Source of the DNA: Nitrosomonas sp.
Lineage (GTDB): Bacteria; Pseudomonadota; Gammaproteobacteria; Burkholderiales; Nitrosomonadaceae
Assembly (NCBI GenBank): GCA_019745325.1
Contig: JAIETK010000008.1
Span: forward strand, 1 to 64,000
DNA length: 64,000 nt
Direction: 5' to 3'
Part shown: in pieces, positions 18,515-26,769 of the stretch
Layout: each line of letters starts with the position of its first letter
Position numbering within the stretch: the first letter of the stretch is position 1
Notes under the pieces: generated by a model
What the model saw: the letters and a program-made list of their open reading frames with translations, nothing else
The model's database searches: none
Told to the model about the DNA's origin: nothing
Made by a program: the position numbers and the translations under genes

Positions 18515-19963
18515 ATGGAAATTGATAAGTTAATTGATGCTGCGTTTGAACCTGTTTCGAATGCGGTCGCTTCCGTAATTTTTTACAGCGTTCAGTTATT
18601 GGATCTTGAAATCAAATTGATCTTGATCTGGCTGGTGATCGCCGCGGTGTTTTTTACCTTTTACTTGGGGTTTATTAACATCCGCTGCTTCGGTCATGCC
18701 ATTGAAGTATTGCGGGGAAAACACGATAACGGCGATTTAATCGGTCAGATCAGCCGGTTCCAAGCTTTGATGACCTCTTTGTCGGCGACAGTGGGCCTGG
18801 GCAATATCGCCGGCGTGGCAGTGGCTATCTCCGTCGGCGGGCCGGGCGCAGCGTTTTGGATGGCAGTCATGGGTATTTTCAGCATGTCGACCAAATTTGT
18901 CGAAGTCACGCTCGGCATCAAATATCGTCAGTGCGACAACAAAAACAAGATTTCCGGCGGCCCGATGCACTATTTGTTCAGTGCTTTTGAGCGCTTGAAT
19001 AAACCGCAAATGGGCAAATTCATGGCTGGCTTGTTTGCATTGTGTTGCATCGGCGGCACCATCGGAGCCGGTGGCTTGTTCCAGGCCAATCAAGCGTATC
19101 AGCAAGCGTTGATTGTGACCGGCGGCGATGCCGGGTTGCTAGCCGACAGAGGTTGGCTGTTCGGTTTGTTCATGGCAGTTCTGGTGGGAATGGTGATTAT
19201 CGGCGGCATTCGCTGGATAGCCGCGGTAGCGGGGCGGGTTGTTCCGTTGATGGCCATTATTTATATTGTGGCCGGCGTTATTGTAATCGGGATACATCAC
19301 CAGGCGATACCCGGTGCACTTGCCACTGTGATTGAAATGGCGCTATACCCTGAAGCTGGATTGGGCGCATTAATGGGGGCGTTGTTAATGGGGGTGCAGC
19401 GCGCTACGTTTTCCAATGAAGCGGGACTTGGATCCTCAGCCATTGCGCATTGCGCGGTAAAAACGCACGAACCGGTCAGTCAGGGGATGGTGGGTATGCT
19501 AGGACCGTTTATCGACACCGTGATCATTTGCATGGTCACTGCGCTGGTAATCGTTATATCCGGATCGTATGTCGAAGGAAGTGGCATCGAAGGGGTGGAA
19601 CTGACTTCGCGCGCTTTTGCATCCGGCATATCGTGGTTTCCCTACGTGCTATCGCTAACCGTTTTTCTCTTCGCCTATTCGACCATGATTTCGTGGTCTT
19701 ACTACGGCTTGGTGTGCACGACCTATTTGTTTGGTGAGCGGCCGACCGTTGAATGGGTTTACAAGTTACTGTTCTGTATGTTTATTATTATTGGTGCGTC
19801 GGCACAATTATCGAATATTATTCTGTTTACCGATGCCATGGTATTTGCAATGGCAGTTCCGAATATTATTGGTTTATACATGCTTGCGCCGGAAATCAAA
19901 AAAGATTTAAGACTATATTTGCAACAATTGAAGCAAAAAACACAAAAATCGTCCGAAGAATGA
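18515..19963 (+). CDS. Sodium/alanine symporter, AGCS family
   Basis: This 482-residue transporter has about 11 membrane segments. It shows the AGCS signature GLGNIAGVAVAI near residue 92, the SGGPMHYLF block near 150, and TFSNEAGLGSSAIAHCA near 300, which matches the family fingerprint. It imports alanine or glycine with sodium or protons. It is a single gene, facing away from the nuclease gene; mlaF follows 164 bases later and probably has its own promoter. Confidence 0.93.
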   Translation: MEIDKLIDAAFEPVSNAVASVIFYSVQLLDLEIKLILIWLVIAAVFFTFYLGFINIRCFGHAIEVLRGKHDNGDLIGQISRFQALMTSLSATVGLGNIAGVAVAISVGGPGAAFWMAVMGIFSMSTKFVEVTLGIKYRQCDNKNKISGGPMHYLFSAFERLNKPQMGKFMAGLFALCCIGGTIGAGGLFQANQAYQQALIVTGGDAGLLADRGWLFGLFMAVLVGMVIIGGIRWIAAVAGRVVPLMAIIYIVAGVIVIGIHHQAIPGALATVIEMALYPEAGLGALMGALLMGVQRATFSNEAGLGSSAIAHCAVKTHEPVSQGMVGMLGPFIDTVIICMVTALVIVISGSYVEGSGIEGVELTSRAFASGISWFPYVLSLTVFLFAYSTMISWSYYGLVCTTYLFGERPTVEWVYKLLFCMFIIIGASAQLSNIILFTDAMVFAMAVPNIIGLYMLAPEIKKDLRLYLQQLKQKTQKSSEE

Positions 19964-20127
19964 ATATAGCGCGATATTCTCACCGAAACTGGATTAAAAT
20001 TGGCATTAACATCATTTAGCGTAATTTATGCCAAATCTATCGATTGATTTCAACACTGATATTAAACTTCAAGTAATCGTATTCACCACCTGCATCTCCC
20101 GGAAAACCCATTTTACTACGCAGCATC

Positions 20128-20940
20128 ATGTCATCTGAAAACTTAATCGAGATCAACGGGTTGAATTTTTCCTACGATGCCCGTGCGATTCTAAAAGGCA
20201 TCAATATGACCATGAGGCGCGGACAGGTGGTTGCTATCATGGGCGGTAGCGGATCGGGCAAAACGACTTTGTTACGGTTGATCGGCGGCGTGATGCAACC
20301 ATCGTCGGGATATGTCAAATTTGCCGATCAGGTGGTGCATGAACTGGATCGTGACGCGCTGTTTAAACTGCGCCGCAAGATGGGCATGTTATTTCAGTTT
20401 GGCGCATTGTTCACCGACTTATCGGTGTTCGATAATGTTGCTTTCCAGATGCGTGAGCATACTGATTTACCGGAATCGATGATTCGCGACTTGGTATTGA
20501 TGAAATTGAACGCAGTCGGCTTGCGCGGCGCGCACCATTTAATGCCGAACGAATTGTCGGGTGGCATGGCGCGGCGGGTGGCATTGGCGCGTTCGATCGC
20601 GCTGGATCCCATGCTGATTATGTACGATGAACCGTTTACCGGACTCGATCCGATTTCGTTGAGCGTGATCGGTAATTTGATCCGCCGTTTGACCGATGCG
20701 CTTGGGATGACCTCGATCGTGGTGACGCACGATGTGCAGGAATCGCTAAAAATCGTTGATTATGTTTATTTTATTGCAAACGGCGTGATCGCAGCGGAAG
20801 GTACGCCGAAAGAAGTACGCGAATCGGTTGCGCCGTTTGTGCATCAGTTTGTGCACGGCGAGGAAGACGGGCCGGTGCCGTTTCATTATCCGGCGCAGTC
20901 GTACCGGAAGGATTTGAATCTGGAGAGTAATCTTGCCTAA
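20128..20940 (+). CDS. mlaF: Phospholipid transport ATP-binding protein MlaF
   Basis: This 270-residue ABC ATPase powers Mla intermembrane phospholipid transport. Walker A is GGSGSGKTT (39-47), the signature is LSGGMARRVALARS, and Walker B is LIMYDEPFTGLDP. The C-terminal extension after about 240 matches MlaF, where it contacts the partner protomer and MlaB. It opens the mlaFEDCB cluster, and mlaE starts inside its last codons. Confidence 0.95.
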   Translation: MSSENLIEINGLNFSYDARAILKGINMTMRRGQVVAIMGGSGSGKTTLLRLIGGVMQPSSGYVKFADQVVHELDRDALFKLRRKMGMLFQFGALFTDLSVFDNVAFQMREHTDLPESMIRDLVLMKLNAVGLRGAHHLMPNELSGGMARRVALARSIALDPMLIMYDEPFTGLDPISLSVIGNLIRRLTDALGMTSIVVTHDVQESLKIVDYVYFIANGVIAAEGTPKEVRESVAPFVHQFVHGEEDGPVPFHYPAQSYRKDLNLESNLA

Positions 20941-21730
20941 ACGGATTGTTTCCAGTATCCGCAATATTGGCCATCGAACGATCGAGAGTGTCTGGCGACT
21001 TGGGGTTGCCAGCCGTTTTTTCTTGCTGGTGCTGCTAAAATCCGGGACCAGTTTTCGCCGTTTCAATTTAGTGATCCGGGAATTGTATTTTACCGGAGTG
21101 TTATCGCTCATCATTATCGTCGTATCCGGTTTGTTTGTCGGTATGGTACTGGGGTTGCAGGGCTATGAAACATTGCAAAAGTACGGCTCGGAATCCGCGG
21201 TTGGCACCTTGGTGGCGTTGTCATTAGTACGTGAACTGGGGCCGGTGGTGGCCGCATTGTTATTTGCCAGCCGCGCGGGCTCTGCGATTACTGCCGAGAT
21301 CGGTCTGATGAAAGCCACCGAGCAATTGGCGGCGATGGGGATGATGGCGGTCGATCCGGTTGCACGGGTGGTGGCGCCGCGGTTCTGGGCGGGCGTGATT
21401 TCGATGCCGTTCCTGGCGGCTATTTTTTCAGTAATGGGTGTTTACGGCGGTTATTTGGTAACCGTCGTATTTATCGGTGTGGATGAAGGTTCCTATTGGT
21501 CGCAGATGCAAAGCGCGGTTGATTTTCGCATCGATATTTTAAACGGGTTTATTAAAAGCTGTTTTTTCGGTGTTGCGGTTACGGCTATCGCGGTATTCGA
21601 GGGTTACGATGCGCCGCCTACGGCGGAAGGCGTATCCGGAGCCACGACACGCACGGTCGTGACATCGTCATTAGTCATTTTAGGACTTGATTTTATATTG
21701 ACCGCTTTCATGTTTAGAGGAGTTAGTTAA
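20933..21730 (+). CDS. mlaE: Phospholipid transport permease MlaE
   Basis: This 265-residue inner membrane permease has about five helices plus the interfacial helix. The family motifs are FVGMVLGLQGYETLQKYG, LVRELGPVVAALLFASRAGSA and EGYDAPPTAEGVSGATTR. The start is a TTG at 20933 that overlaps the mlaF stop by eight bases, with GGAGAG upstream. It forms the MlaFEDB complex with its neighbours. Confidence 0.94.
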   Translation: MPKRIVSSIRNIGHRTIESVWRLGVASRFFLLVLLKSGTSFRRFNLVIRELYFTGVLSLIIIVVSGLFVGMVLGLQGYETLQKYGSESAVGTLVALSLVRELGPVVAALLFASRAGSAITAEIGLMKATEQLAAMGMMAVDPVARVVAPRFWAGVISMPFLAAIFSVMGVYGGYLVTVVFIGVDEGSYWSQMQSAVDFRIDILNGFIKSCFFGVAVTAIAVFEGYDAPPTAEGVSGATTRTVVTSSLVILGLDFILTAFMFRGVS

Positions 21731-22197
21731 TGCAGCGGACAACAATGGATTTGTGGGTGGGATTGTTTGTCATTATGGGGATTGTTGCGCTCATGATCTT
21801 GAGTCTCAAAGTCGGCAACCTGAATGTTTATAACCCATCGCATAGCTACACCATTTCGGGAAATTTCGAAAACATCGGCGGTCTAAAAGTGCGTGCGGCG
21901 GTCAAAAGTGCGGGCGTTGTGGTTGGGCGTGTCACCGATATTCAATTCAGCACGCAAACGTACGATGCGGTTGTAACTATGAGTATGGATAGCCGCTTCC
22001 AATTTCCTAAGGACACATTTGCCAGCATTTTGACCTCGGGTTTGCTTGGTGAACAGTATATCGGTCTGGCGGCAGGCGGTGACGAAGTGATGCTTAAAGA
22101 AGGTGATAAAATCATGAAAACCAATTCGGCTATGGTACTAGAGGAATTGATCGGACGTTTTCTGTTTAACAAAGCAGCGGAAGACGATTCTTTCTGA
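21730..22197 (+). CDS. mlaD: Phospholipid-binding MCE protein MlaD
   Basis: This 155-residue protein has one N-terminal membrane helix (about 8-28) and a single MCE domain (about 38-118) with SGNFENIGGLKVRAAVKSAGVVVGRV. MlaD forms a hexamer on MlaE that carries lipid between the membranes. Its ATG shares a base with the mlaE stop. The C-terminal tail continues to residue 155, a normal MlaD length. Confidence 0.94.
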   Translation: MQRTTMDLWVGLFVIMGIVALMILSLKVGNLNVYNPSHSYTISGNFENIGGLKVRAAVKSAGVVVGRVTDIQFSTQTYDAVVTMSMDSRFQFPKDTFASILTSGLLGEQYIGLAAGGDEVMLKEGDKIMKTNSAMVLEELIGRFLFNKAAEDDSF

Positions 22198-22284
22198 CCG
22201 CCCGGCAAACGAACGGATATTTGTTATTTTCTTTCTGATTGGTTTAGTATTGCAGCAAACAACTTTTAACTTGGTGAGGGGACA

Positions 22285-22905
22285 ATGAAAAGAATAATTG
22301 GAGCGATTGGATTGATTTTTTCCTGCCTGCTGATTTCTCCGGCATGGGCGATGGAAATGGCGCCGGATAGACTGGTCGATCAGACTGTGAAAGAAGTCAT
22401 CGATATCATCAATAAAGATGCGGAGTTGAAAAACGGCAACAAAGAAAAAATGCTCGATCTGATCGAGACCAAGATTCTGCCGCATTTCAATTTTACGCGC
22501 ATGACCCAACTGGCAATGGGACAGCATTGGTCAAAAGCTGCACCGGAACAACAAAACAAACTGGTGGATGAATTCCGCACACTGCTGGTACGTACGTATT
22601 CCAATGCGTTAACAAGCTATCAGGATGAAACCATTAAAGTCAAACCACTGCCCGCTTTAGGTGATAAAACCGAAACGACAGTGCGCACAATGGTTTTTCA
22701 GGGCAACGGTAAAGAACCAGTACCGATCGATTACAGCATGGAAAAAAAATCAGATGGCTGGAAAGTGTACGATGTTACGGTTGCTGGTGTGAGCCTGGTA
22801 ACCAATTATCGCGGCACATTTAATAGCCAGGTTCGTAAAGGCGGCGTTGAAGGATTGCTAAAGGTGCTGTCTGATAAGAACAAATCGCTGGAAGGCAAAA
22901 GGTAA
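22285..22905 (+). CDS. mlaC: Periplasmic phospholipid-binding protein MlaC
   Basis: This 206-residue soluble lipid carrier has a signal peptide (about 1-22, ending PAWA) and the Tol-Tol-Ttg2 (MlaC) domain with ILPHFNFTRMTQLAMGQHW near 72-90 and LVRTYSNALTSY. It shuttles phospholipid between MlaD and the outer-membrane MlaA complex. It follows mlaD by 87 bases. No mlaA/vacJ gene is present in the cluster, unlike several relatives. Confidence 0.94.
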   Translation: MKRIIGAIGLIFSCLLISPAWAMEMAPDRLVDQTVKEVIDIINKDAELKNGNKEKMLDLIETKILPHFNFTRMTQLAMGQHWSKAAPEQQNKLVDEFRTLLVRTYSNALTSYQDETIKVKPLPALGDKTETTVRTMVFQGNGKEPVPIDYSMEKKSDGWKVYDVTVAGVSLVTNYRGTFNSQVRKGGVEGLLKVLSDKNKSLEGKR

Positions 22906-22915
22906 GTCAATACCG

Positions 22916-23254
22916 ATGAACGACTCGAAAATACCGGCCCCCACCATCATGCGCGAAGGTGATCGCATTGTTTTACAGGGGCCGGTTACGATTGATTTTG
23001 TCGTGAAGCTGACCCGTCAAGGGATCGCGCTATTTGAGAATCCGTCGGTCACAGTTGATTTAGAAGGGGTGACCGACGTCGATTCCACAATCATCAGCAT
23101 GTTGCTGGAATGGCAGCGAGCCGCCCAGAAAACCAAGCGATCTTTGCAGTTTATTCATTTGCCCGAGAATCTTAAAAGTCTCATTCAATTATACGGGGTC
23201 GCGGAGTTGATTCCGTTTTCACGGGATCATACTCCGGAATCCTGTATCGCCTGA
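22916..23254 (+). CDS. mlaB: STAS-domain protein MlaB
   Basis: This is a 112-residue STAS-domain protein with VTVDLEGVTDVDSTIISMLLEWQ, the strand-helix unit that holds the conserved polar residues. In the Mla complex MlaB binds MlaF and stabilises it. It follows mlaC by 10 bases, which supports MlaB over an anti-sigma antagonist. Confidence 0.9.
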   Translation: MNDSKIPAPTIMREGDRIVLQGPVTIDFVVKLTRQGIALFENPSVTVDLEGVTDVDSTIISMLLEWQRAAQKTKRSLQFIHLPENLKSLIQLYGVAELIPFSRDHTPESCIA

Positions 23255-23306
23255 TTACGTAACTGCCGGTTACCGTTCTTATTAAAAAGCCTTTTGACTG
23301 ATTCTG

Positions 23307-24224
23307 ATGTTACCCGCACTTGAAGTTCAGCACGTCAGCAAACGTTTCGGGCAAGTCGAAGCGTTAGCCGACGTTAATCTGTGTATTAATCCCGGAGAAT
23401 TTTTTGCATTGCTGGGCCCTAATGGCGCGGGAAAGACGACGCTGATCAGTATCATTGCCGGTTTGTCGCTGGCGGATAGCGGTACCGTACAAGTCATGGG
23501 GCACGATGTGTTAGGCGATTATCAGCAAGCGCGCTTGAATCTAGGGATCGTGCCGCAGGAATTGGTGTTCGATCCATTTTTTACGGTGCGCGAAATCTTG
23601 CTGATCCAGTCTGGTTATTATGGTCTCCGCGATAACGGCCGCTGGGTCGATGAAATTATCGAACGCCTTGATCTGAGCGATAAAGCGCATGCTAACATGC
23701 GTGCCTTGTCCGGTGGTATGAAACGCCGCGTGCTGGTGGCGCAAGCGTTGGTGCATAAACCGCCGGTGATCATCCTGGACGAACCGACCGCCGGAGTCGA
23801 CGTGGAATTGCGCCAAACACTATGGGAATTCATCAAGCAGCTCAACCGCGACGGGCACACCATCGTATTGACCACACATTATTTGGAAGAAGCGGAAATG
23901 TTGTGCAACCGCGTGGCGATGCTGAAGCAAGGTCGTATCGTGGCGCTCGATAACACGCACAATCTGATTGGCAAAATGACATCCGGCAACTCGCTGCGGC
24001 TGCGATTGTCGCCGGATACCCTGCCGGAAGGGTTGCGCGATCGCTTACTTAAGCATGAAGATGGCGTGCATGAATTGCGCATCGACCAGTATGCGCATAT
24101 CGAAGCCGTATTGGCGGCGTTACGGACCGCGAATATTGAAATCATCGAAATGCATTTGCAACAACCGGATCTCGAGGATGTGTTTATCAACATCATGCGA
24201 GGTAGCAGGGATTTAACCCAATGA
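23307..24224 (+). CDS. ABC exporter ATP-binding protein (YadG-like)
   Basis: This 305-residue ABC-2 exporter ATPase has Walker [10 protein letters not shown] at 37-45, signature LSGGMKRRVL, Walker B VIILDEPTAGVD and TTHYLEEAE. A C-terminal domain follows after about 230. It overlaps the next permease gene by four bases. This ATPase-permease pair recurs between mlaB and bolA in betaproteobacteria; its substrate is not known, and a role in envelope lipid traffic is inferred from position only. Confidence 0.88.
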   Translation: MLPALEVQHVSKRFGQVEALADVNLCINPGEFFALLGPNGAGKTTLISIIAGLSLADSGTVQVMGHDVLGDYQQARLNLGIVPQELVFDPFFTVREILLIQSGYYGLRDNGRWVDEIIERLDLSDKAHANMRALSGGMKRRVLVAQALVHKPPVIILDEPTAGVDVELRQTLWEFIKQLNRDGHTIVLTTHYLEEAEMLCNRVAMLKQGRIVALDNTHNLIGKMTSGNSLRLRLSPDTLPEGLRDRLLKHEDGVHELRIDQYAHIEAVLAALRTANIEIIEMHLQQPDLEDVFINIMRGSRDLTQ

Positions 24225-24976
24225 CGGGATTTTTTACGCTGTTTTACAAGGAGTTGCTGCGTTTCTGGAAAGTCGGTTTCCAGACCATCGGTGCGCCGAT
24301 GGTATCGACGCTGTTGTATTTATTAGTGTTCTTTCACGTGCTGGAAACGCATGTGGAAATTTATCCGGGCATTGCCTACACGGATTTTCTGATTCCCGGG
24401 CTGGTGATGATGGCGATCATCCAAAATGCTTTCGCCAATTCGTCGTCCAGCATGATTCAATCGAAAATCAGCGGCAATATTGTGTTTATCCTGCTGTCGC
24501 CGTTGCCGTACCACACGATTTTCCTGGCGTATGTCCTCGCTTCGGTGGTCAGGGGCATTCTGGTCGGGTTGGGTGTATACGCCGTTACCTGGGTATTTTT
24601 TGATATTCCGTTGCAACTGCCGGTCTGGTCGATCGTTTTCATGTTGCTCGGCAGCGGGATTCTGAGCGTTTTAGGGCTGATCGCGGGAATCTGGGCGGAC
24701 AAATTCGACCAATTGGCCGCTTTCCAAAACTTCATCATCATGCCGCTGACGTTTCTGTCGGGCGTGTTTTATACCATCCATTCGCTGCCGGGCGGCTGGC
24801 AGGTGCTGTCGCATCTCAATCCGTTCTTTTACATGATAGACGGCTTCCGTTACGGCTTTCTGGGCATTTCGGATATTTCGCCATATATTAGCCTGGTGAT
24901 TGTGGCATCATGTTTGATCGTCATTTCCCTGCTGGCGATAAGGATGCTTAGAACCGGCTACAAATTACGGCATTAA
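24221..24976 (+). CDS. ABC-2 type permease (YadH-like)
   Basis: This 251-residue permease has six membrane segments and the ABC-2 signature PLTFLSGVFYTIHSLPGGWQ near 180-200 and NPFFYMIDGFRYGFLG. It is coupled to the preceding ATPase by an ATGA overlap. With the mla genes and bolA it forms one plus-strand block with gaps of under 90 bases. Confidence 0.88.
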   Translation: MTGFFTLFYKELLRFWKVGFQTIGAPMVSTLLYLLVFFHVLETHVEIYPGIAYTDFLIPGLVMMAIIQNAFANSSSSMIQSKISGNIVFILLSPLPYHTIFLAYVLASVVRGILVGLGVYAVTWVFFDIPLQLPVWSIVFMLLGSGILSVLGLIAGIWADKFDQLAAFQNFIIMPLTFLSGVFYTIHSLPGGWQVLSHLNPFFYMIDGFRYGFLGISDISPYISLVIVASCLIVISLLAIRMLRTGYKLRH

Positions 24977-25022
24977 CCGGACGGTACAATTTTGTCTCAA
25001 ACCACATATAAGGAGAACAACC

Positions 25023-25265
25023 ATGCTGACCGCAGAGAATCTGAAAACCTATATCGAATCTGCATTACCGTGTGAACATGTACAGGTCGAAGGCGACGAC
25101 GGCCGTCATTTCCAGGCGCTGATCGTCAGCGCGCAATTTCAAGGGAAAAGTATAGTTCAGCAGCATCAATTGGTTTACAAGTCATTGGGAGACCGGATGA
25201 AGCAGGAAATTCACGCGCTGTCGATGAAAACGCTGACCCCGGAACAATGGGCGAAACAATCGTAA
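25023..25265 (+). CDS. BolA/IbaG family protein
   Basis: This 80-residue BolA-fold protein has the helix-turn-helix-like loop and C-terminal QQHQLVYKSLGDRMKQEIHALSMKT. In this cluster the BolA protein corresponds to IbaG of other proteobacteria, which binds glutaredoxin-linked Fe-S clusters. An AAGGAG site precedes the ATG. Next in many relatives comes murA; here djlA follows. Confidence 0.9.
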   Translation: MLTAENLKTYIESALPCEHVQVEGDDGRHFQALIVSAQFQGKSIVQQHQLVYKSLGDRMKQEIHALSMKTLTPEQWAKQS

Positions 25266-25354
25266 ACCGGATCTGCAGTTATCAAACGCGCAAGCCAGGC
25301 GTTGGTTTTGCAACCGGTTCGCTATCATCGTTTTACCGTTAGTCTGAAATAGTC

Positions 25355-26131
25355 ATGTTCAAGATATTGGGCGCCATTTCCGGTTTTCTGGTGCTGGGTT
25401 TTATCGGATTGATTCTCGGTCTGATCGGCGGCAGTTTCATTGACAGGCTGCTGGCTTATGGCCCCGGCGGCGTCAATCCGTTCAGCGCTACGCGCCGCCA
25501 ATCGGTTTTTCTGGAAACCGTATTTATCCTGATGGGAAAATTGGCCAAGGCCGACGGGCGTGTTTCCGAAAGCGAGATTGCCCACGTCGAACAATTCATG
25601 CAAAAGCTGCGCATGACCCAGGAGCACCGGTTCAAAGCGATTGCTTTGTTCAAGCAGGGCGCAGTCAAGGATTACGATATTCATCCGCAACTCAACGTAT
25701 TTCTGACGGCTTGCGGTTACTCGCCGGATCTGAAACAGATGCTGCTGGTGTATCTGATTATCATGGGGTTATCCGACGGTCACTTGAATGCCGCGGAAGA
25801 AGAGCTGCTTCAAGCCATCGCCGGGCGCTTGGGCTATCACCCGGCGGCATTCGAGCAATTGCTCGACATGGTGATGAATCAAATGCACTTTTCCGCTGGC
25901 AGCGCCAGTTCCGCGAACACGCTGGACGATGCCTACCGGGCGCTGGGCGTTGACAAAGACAGCAGCGACGCAGAAATCAAACGCGCCTACCGCAAATTGA
26001 TGAGCCAATATCATCCCGATAAATTAATGGGGCAGGGCGTGCCGGAAGACATGATCGCGGTAGCCACCGAACAAGCCAAGGAAGTCCAGATCGCCTACGA
26101 TTTAATCAAGAAAAGCCGGAATTTAAAGTAA
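25355..26131 (+). CDS. djlA: Membrane-anchored co-chaperone DjlA
   Basis: This 258-residue protein has an N-terminal membrane segment with glycine spacing (about 8-28, LGFIGLILGLIGGSF), a TerB-like helical domain (about 50-165) and a C-terminal J domain (about 190-258) with the essential YHPDKL tripeptide HPD. DjlA stimulates DnaK at the inner membrane and acts in envelope stress. It starts 89 bases after bolA and may be the last gene of that block. Confidence 0.93.
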   Translation: MFKILGAISGFLVLGFIGLILGLIGGSFIDRLLAYGPGGVNPFSATRRQSVFLETVFILMGKLAKADGRVSESEIAHVEQFMQKLRMTQEHRFKAIALFKQGAVKDYDIHPQLNVFLTACGYSPDLKQMLLVYLIIMGLSDGHLNAAEEELLQAIAGRLGYHPAAFEQLLDMVMNQMHFSAGSASSANTLDDAYRALGVDKDSSDAEIKRAYRKLMSQYHPDKLMGQGVPEDMIAVATEQAKEVQIAYDLIKKSRNLK

Positions 26132-26203
26132 TTGGCGGTTTGATTAATCGTGATCATCGAAATGGCGCATCGTAGATAAGCATCGGAATCAATTTGATAT
26201 TTA

Positions 26204-26217
26204 TTGATCTATGTCAA
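26204..26217 (+). promoter_or_regulatory. FNR/CRP-type box upstream of the 37-aa gene
   Basis: TTGATCTATGTCAA matches the FNR consensus TTGAT-N4-ATCAA with one mismatch. A TATATT hexamer lies at 26234-26239, so the box would sit at about -36 to -41 from the start of transcription, the position of a class II activator site. It is 64 bases upstream of the small gene's ATG. Confidence 0.65.
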
Positions 26218-26280
26218 TAAATTCAATCCGAATTATATTCAAAATACAACCTCCACTAAAACTCATTATTGGAGGAAATC

Positions 26281-26394
26281 ATGAACATGTTAGACGAAGT
26301 TGATGTTGTTACCTTTAAAAATCTGGGTGTCAATTTAGCAATCATCGGTGGCGTAGCCGCTGCTTTGATTTTTGTGTCGATGTACTTTTCCTAG
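26281..26394 (+). CDS. 37-residue single-span membrane protein
   Basis: This small gene encodes MNMLDEVDVVTFKNLGVNLA followed by a hydrophobic segment (about residues 17-36) ending MYFS. It is preceded by an excellent GGAGG ribosome site eight bases before the ATG, and has an FNR-like box upstream and a hairpin terminator six bases downstream. These signs make it a real monocistronic gene despite its size. I do not recognise the family. The acidic head and single helix resemble accessory subunits of respiratory oxidases in general build only. The presence of an FNR-like box suggests expression tied to oxygen or NO. Confidence 0.75.
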   Translation: MNMLDEVDVVTFKNLGVNLAIIGGVAAALIFVSMYFS

Positions 26395-26399
26395 GCAAT

Positions 26400-26425
26400 T
26401 GAAGCGATCGCTTCATTTCTTTTTA
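26400..26425 (+). terminator. Terminator after the 37-aa gene
   Basis: TGAAGC/GCTTCA with a GATC loop (26400-26415) is followed by TTTCTTTTT on the plus strand. Confidence 0.75.
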
Positions 26426-26429
26426 GCCC

Positions 26430-26578
26430 CGGGGAAACGCGGATTAATTCAACGAATGAGATGAAGCACGAGGCGCACGGAACGCAGCAACCGAAGCATA
26501 TCAACAAGATAAGCGAGGATGCGAGTACCGCGTAACGAAGTGATTCGCTCGTGCAGTCAATTAATCAGCGTTTCCCTA
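26430..26578. repeat. Palindromic MITE-like element
   Basis: About 149 bases are bounded by imperfect inverted ends: GGGGAAACGCGGATTAATT at 26431-26449 and the complement of AGGGAAACGCTGATTAATT at about 26559-26577. The interior has no ORF but holds further short symmetry (GAATGAG/CGCTCGTGC words). No clear target duplication is visible. It looks like a dispersed non-coding element; the interior plus 26579-26769 hold no gene. Confidence 0.65.
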
Positions 26579-26769
26579 GTATTTCAGAACCGCCTCGCGC
26601 CAAGCGAGGCAATAAAATTCAAATCGTTGGTTCCTGCTACTCATCTGTGAACTCACCGCACGTTGCTTTTCCATTTTTCCAGGGTTGTTCAGGTTAAAAA
26701 ATTTTGAAGCTGGCGCGGCTTGCCTGGAAACTCAGCAAACCCGCGACAGCTCCTGCATTTCAATTCGCC

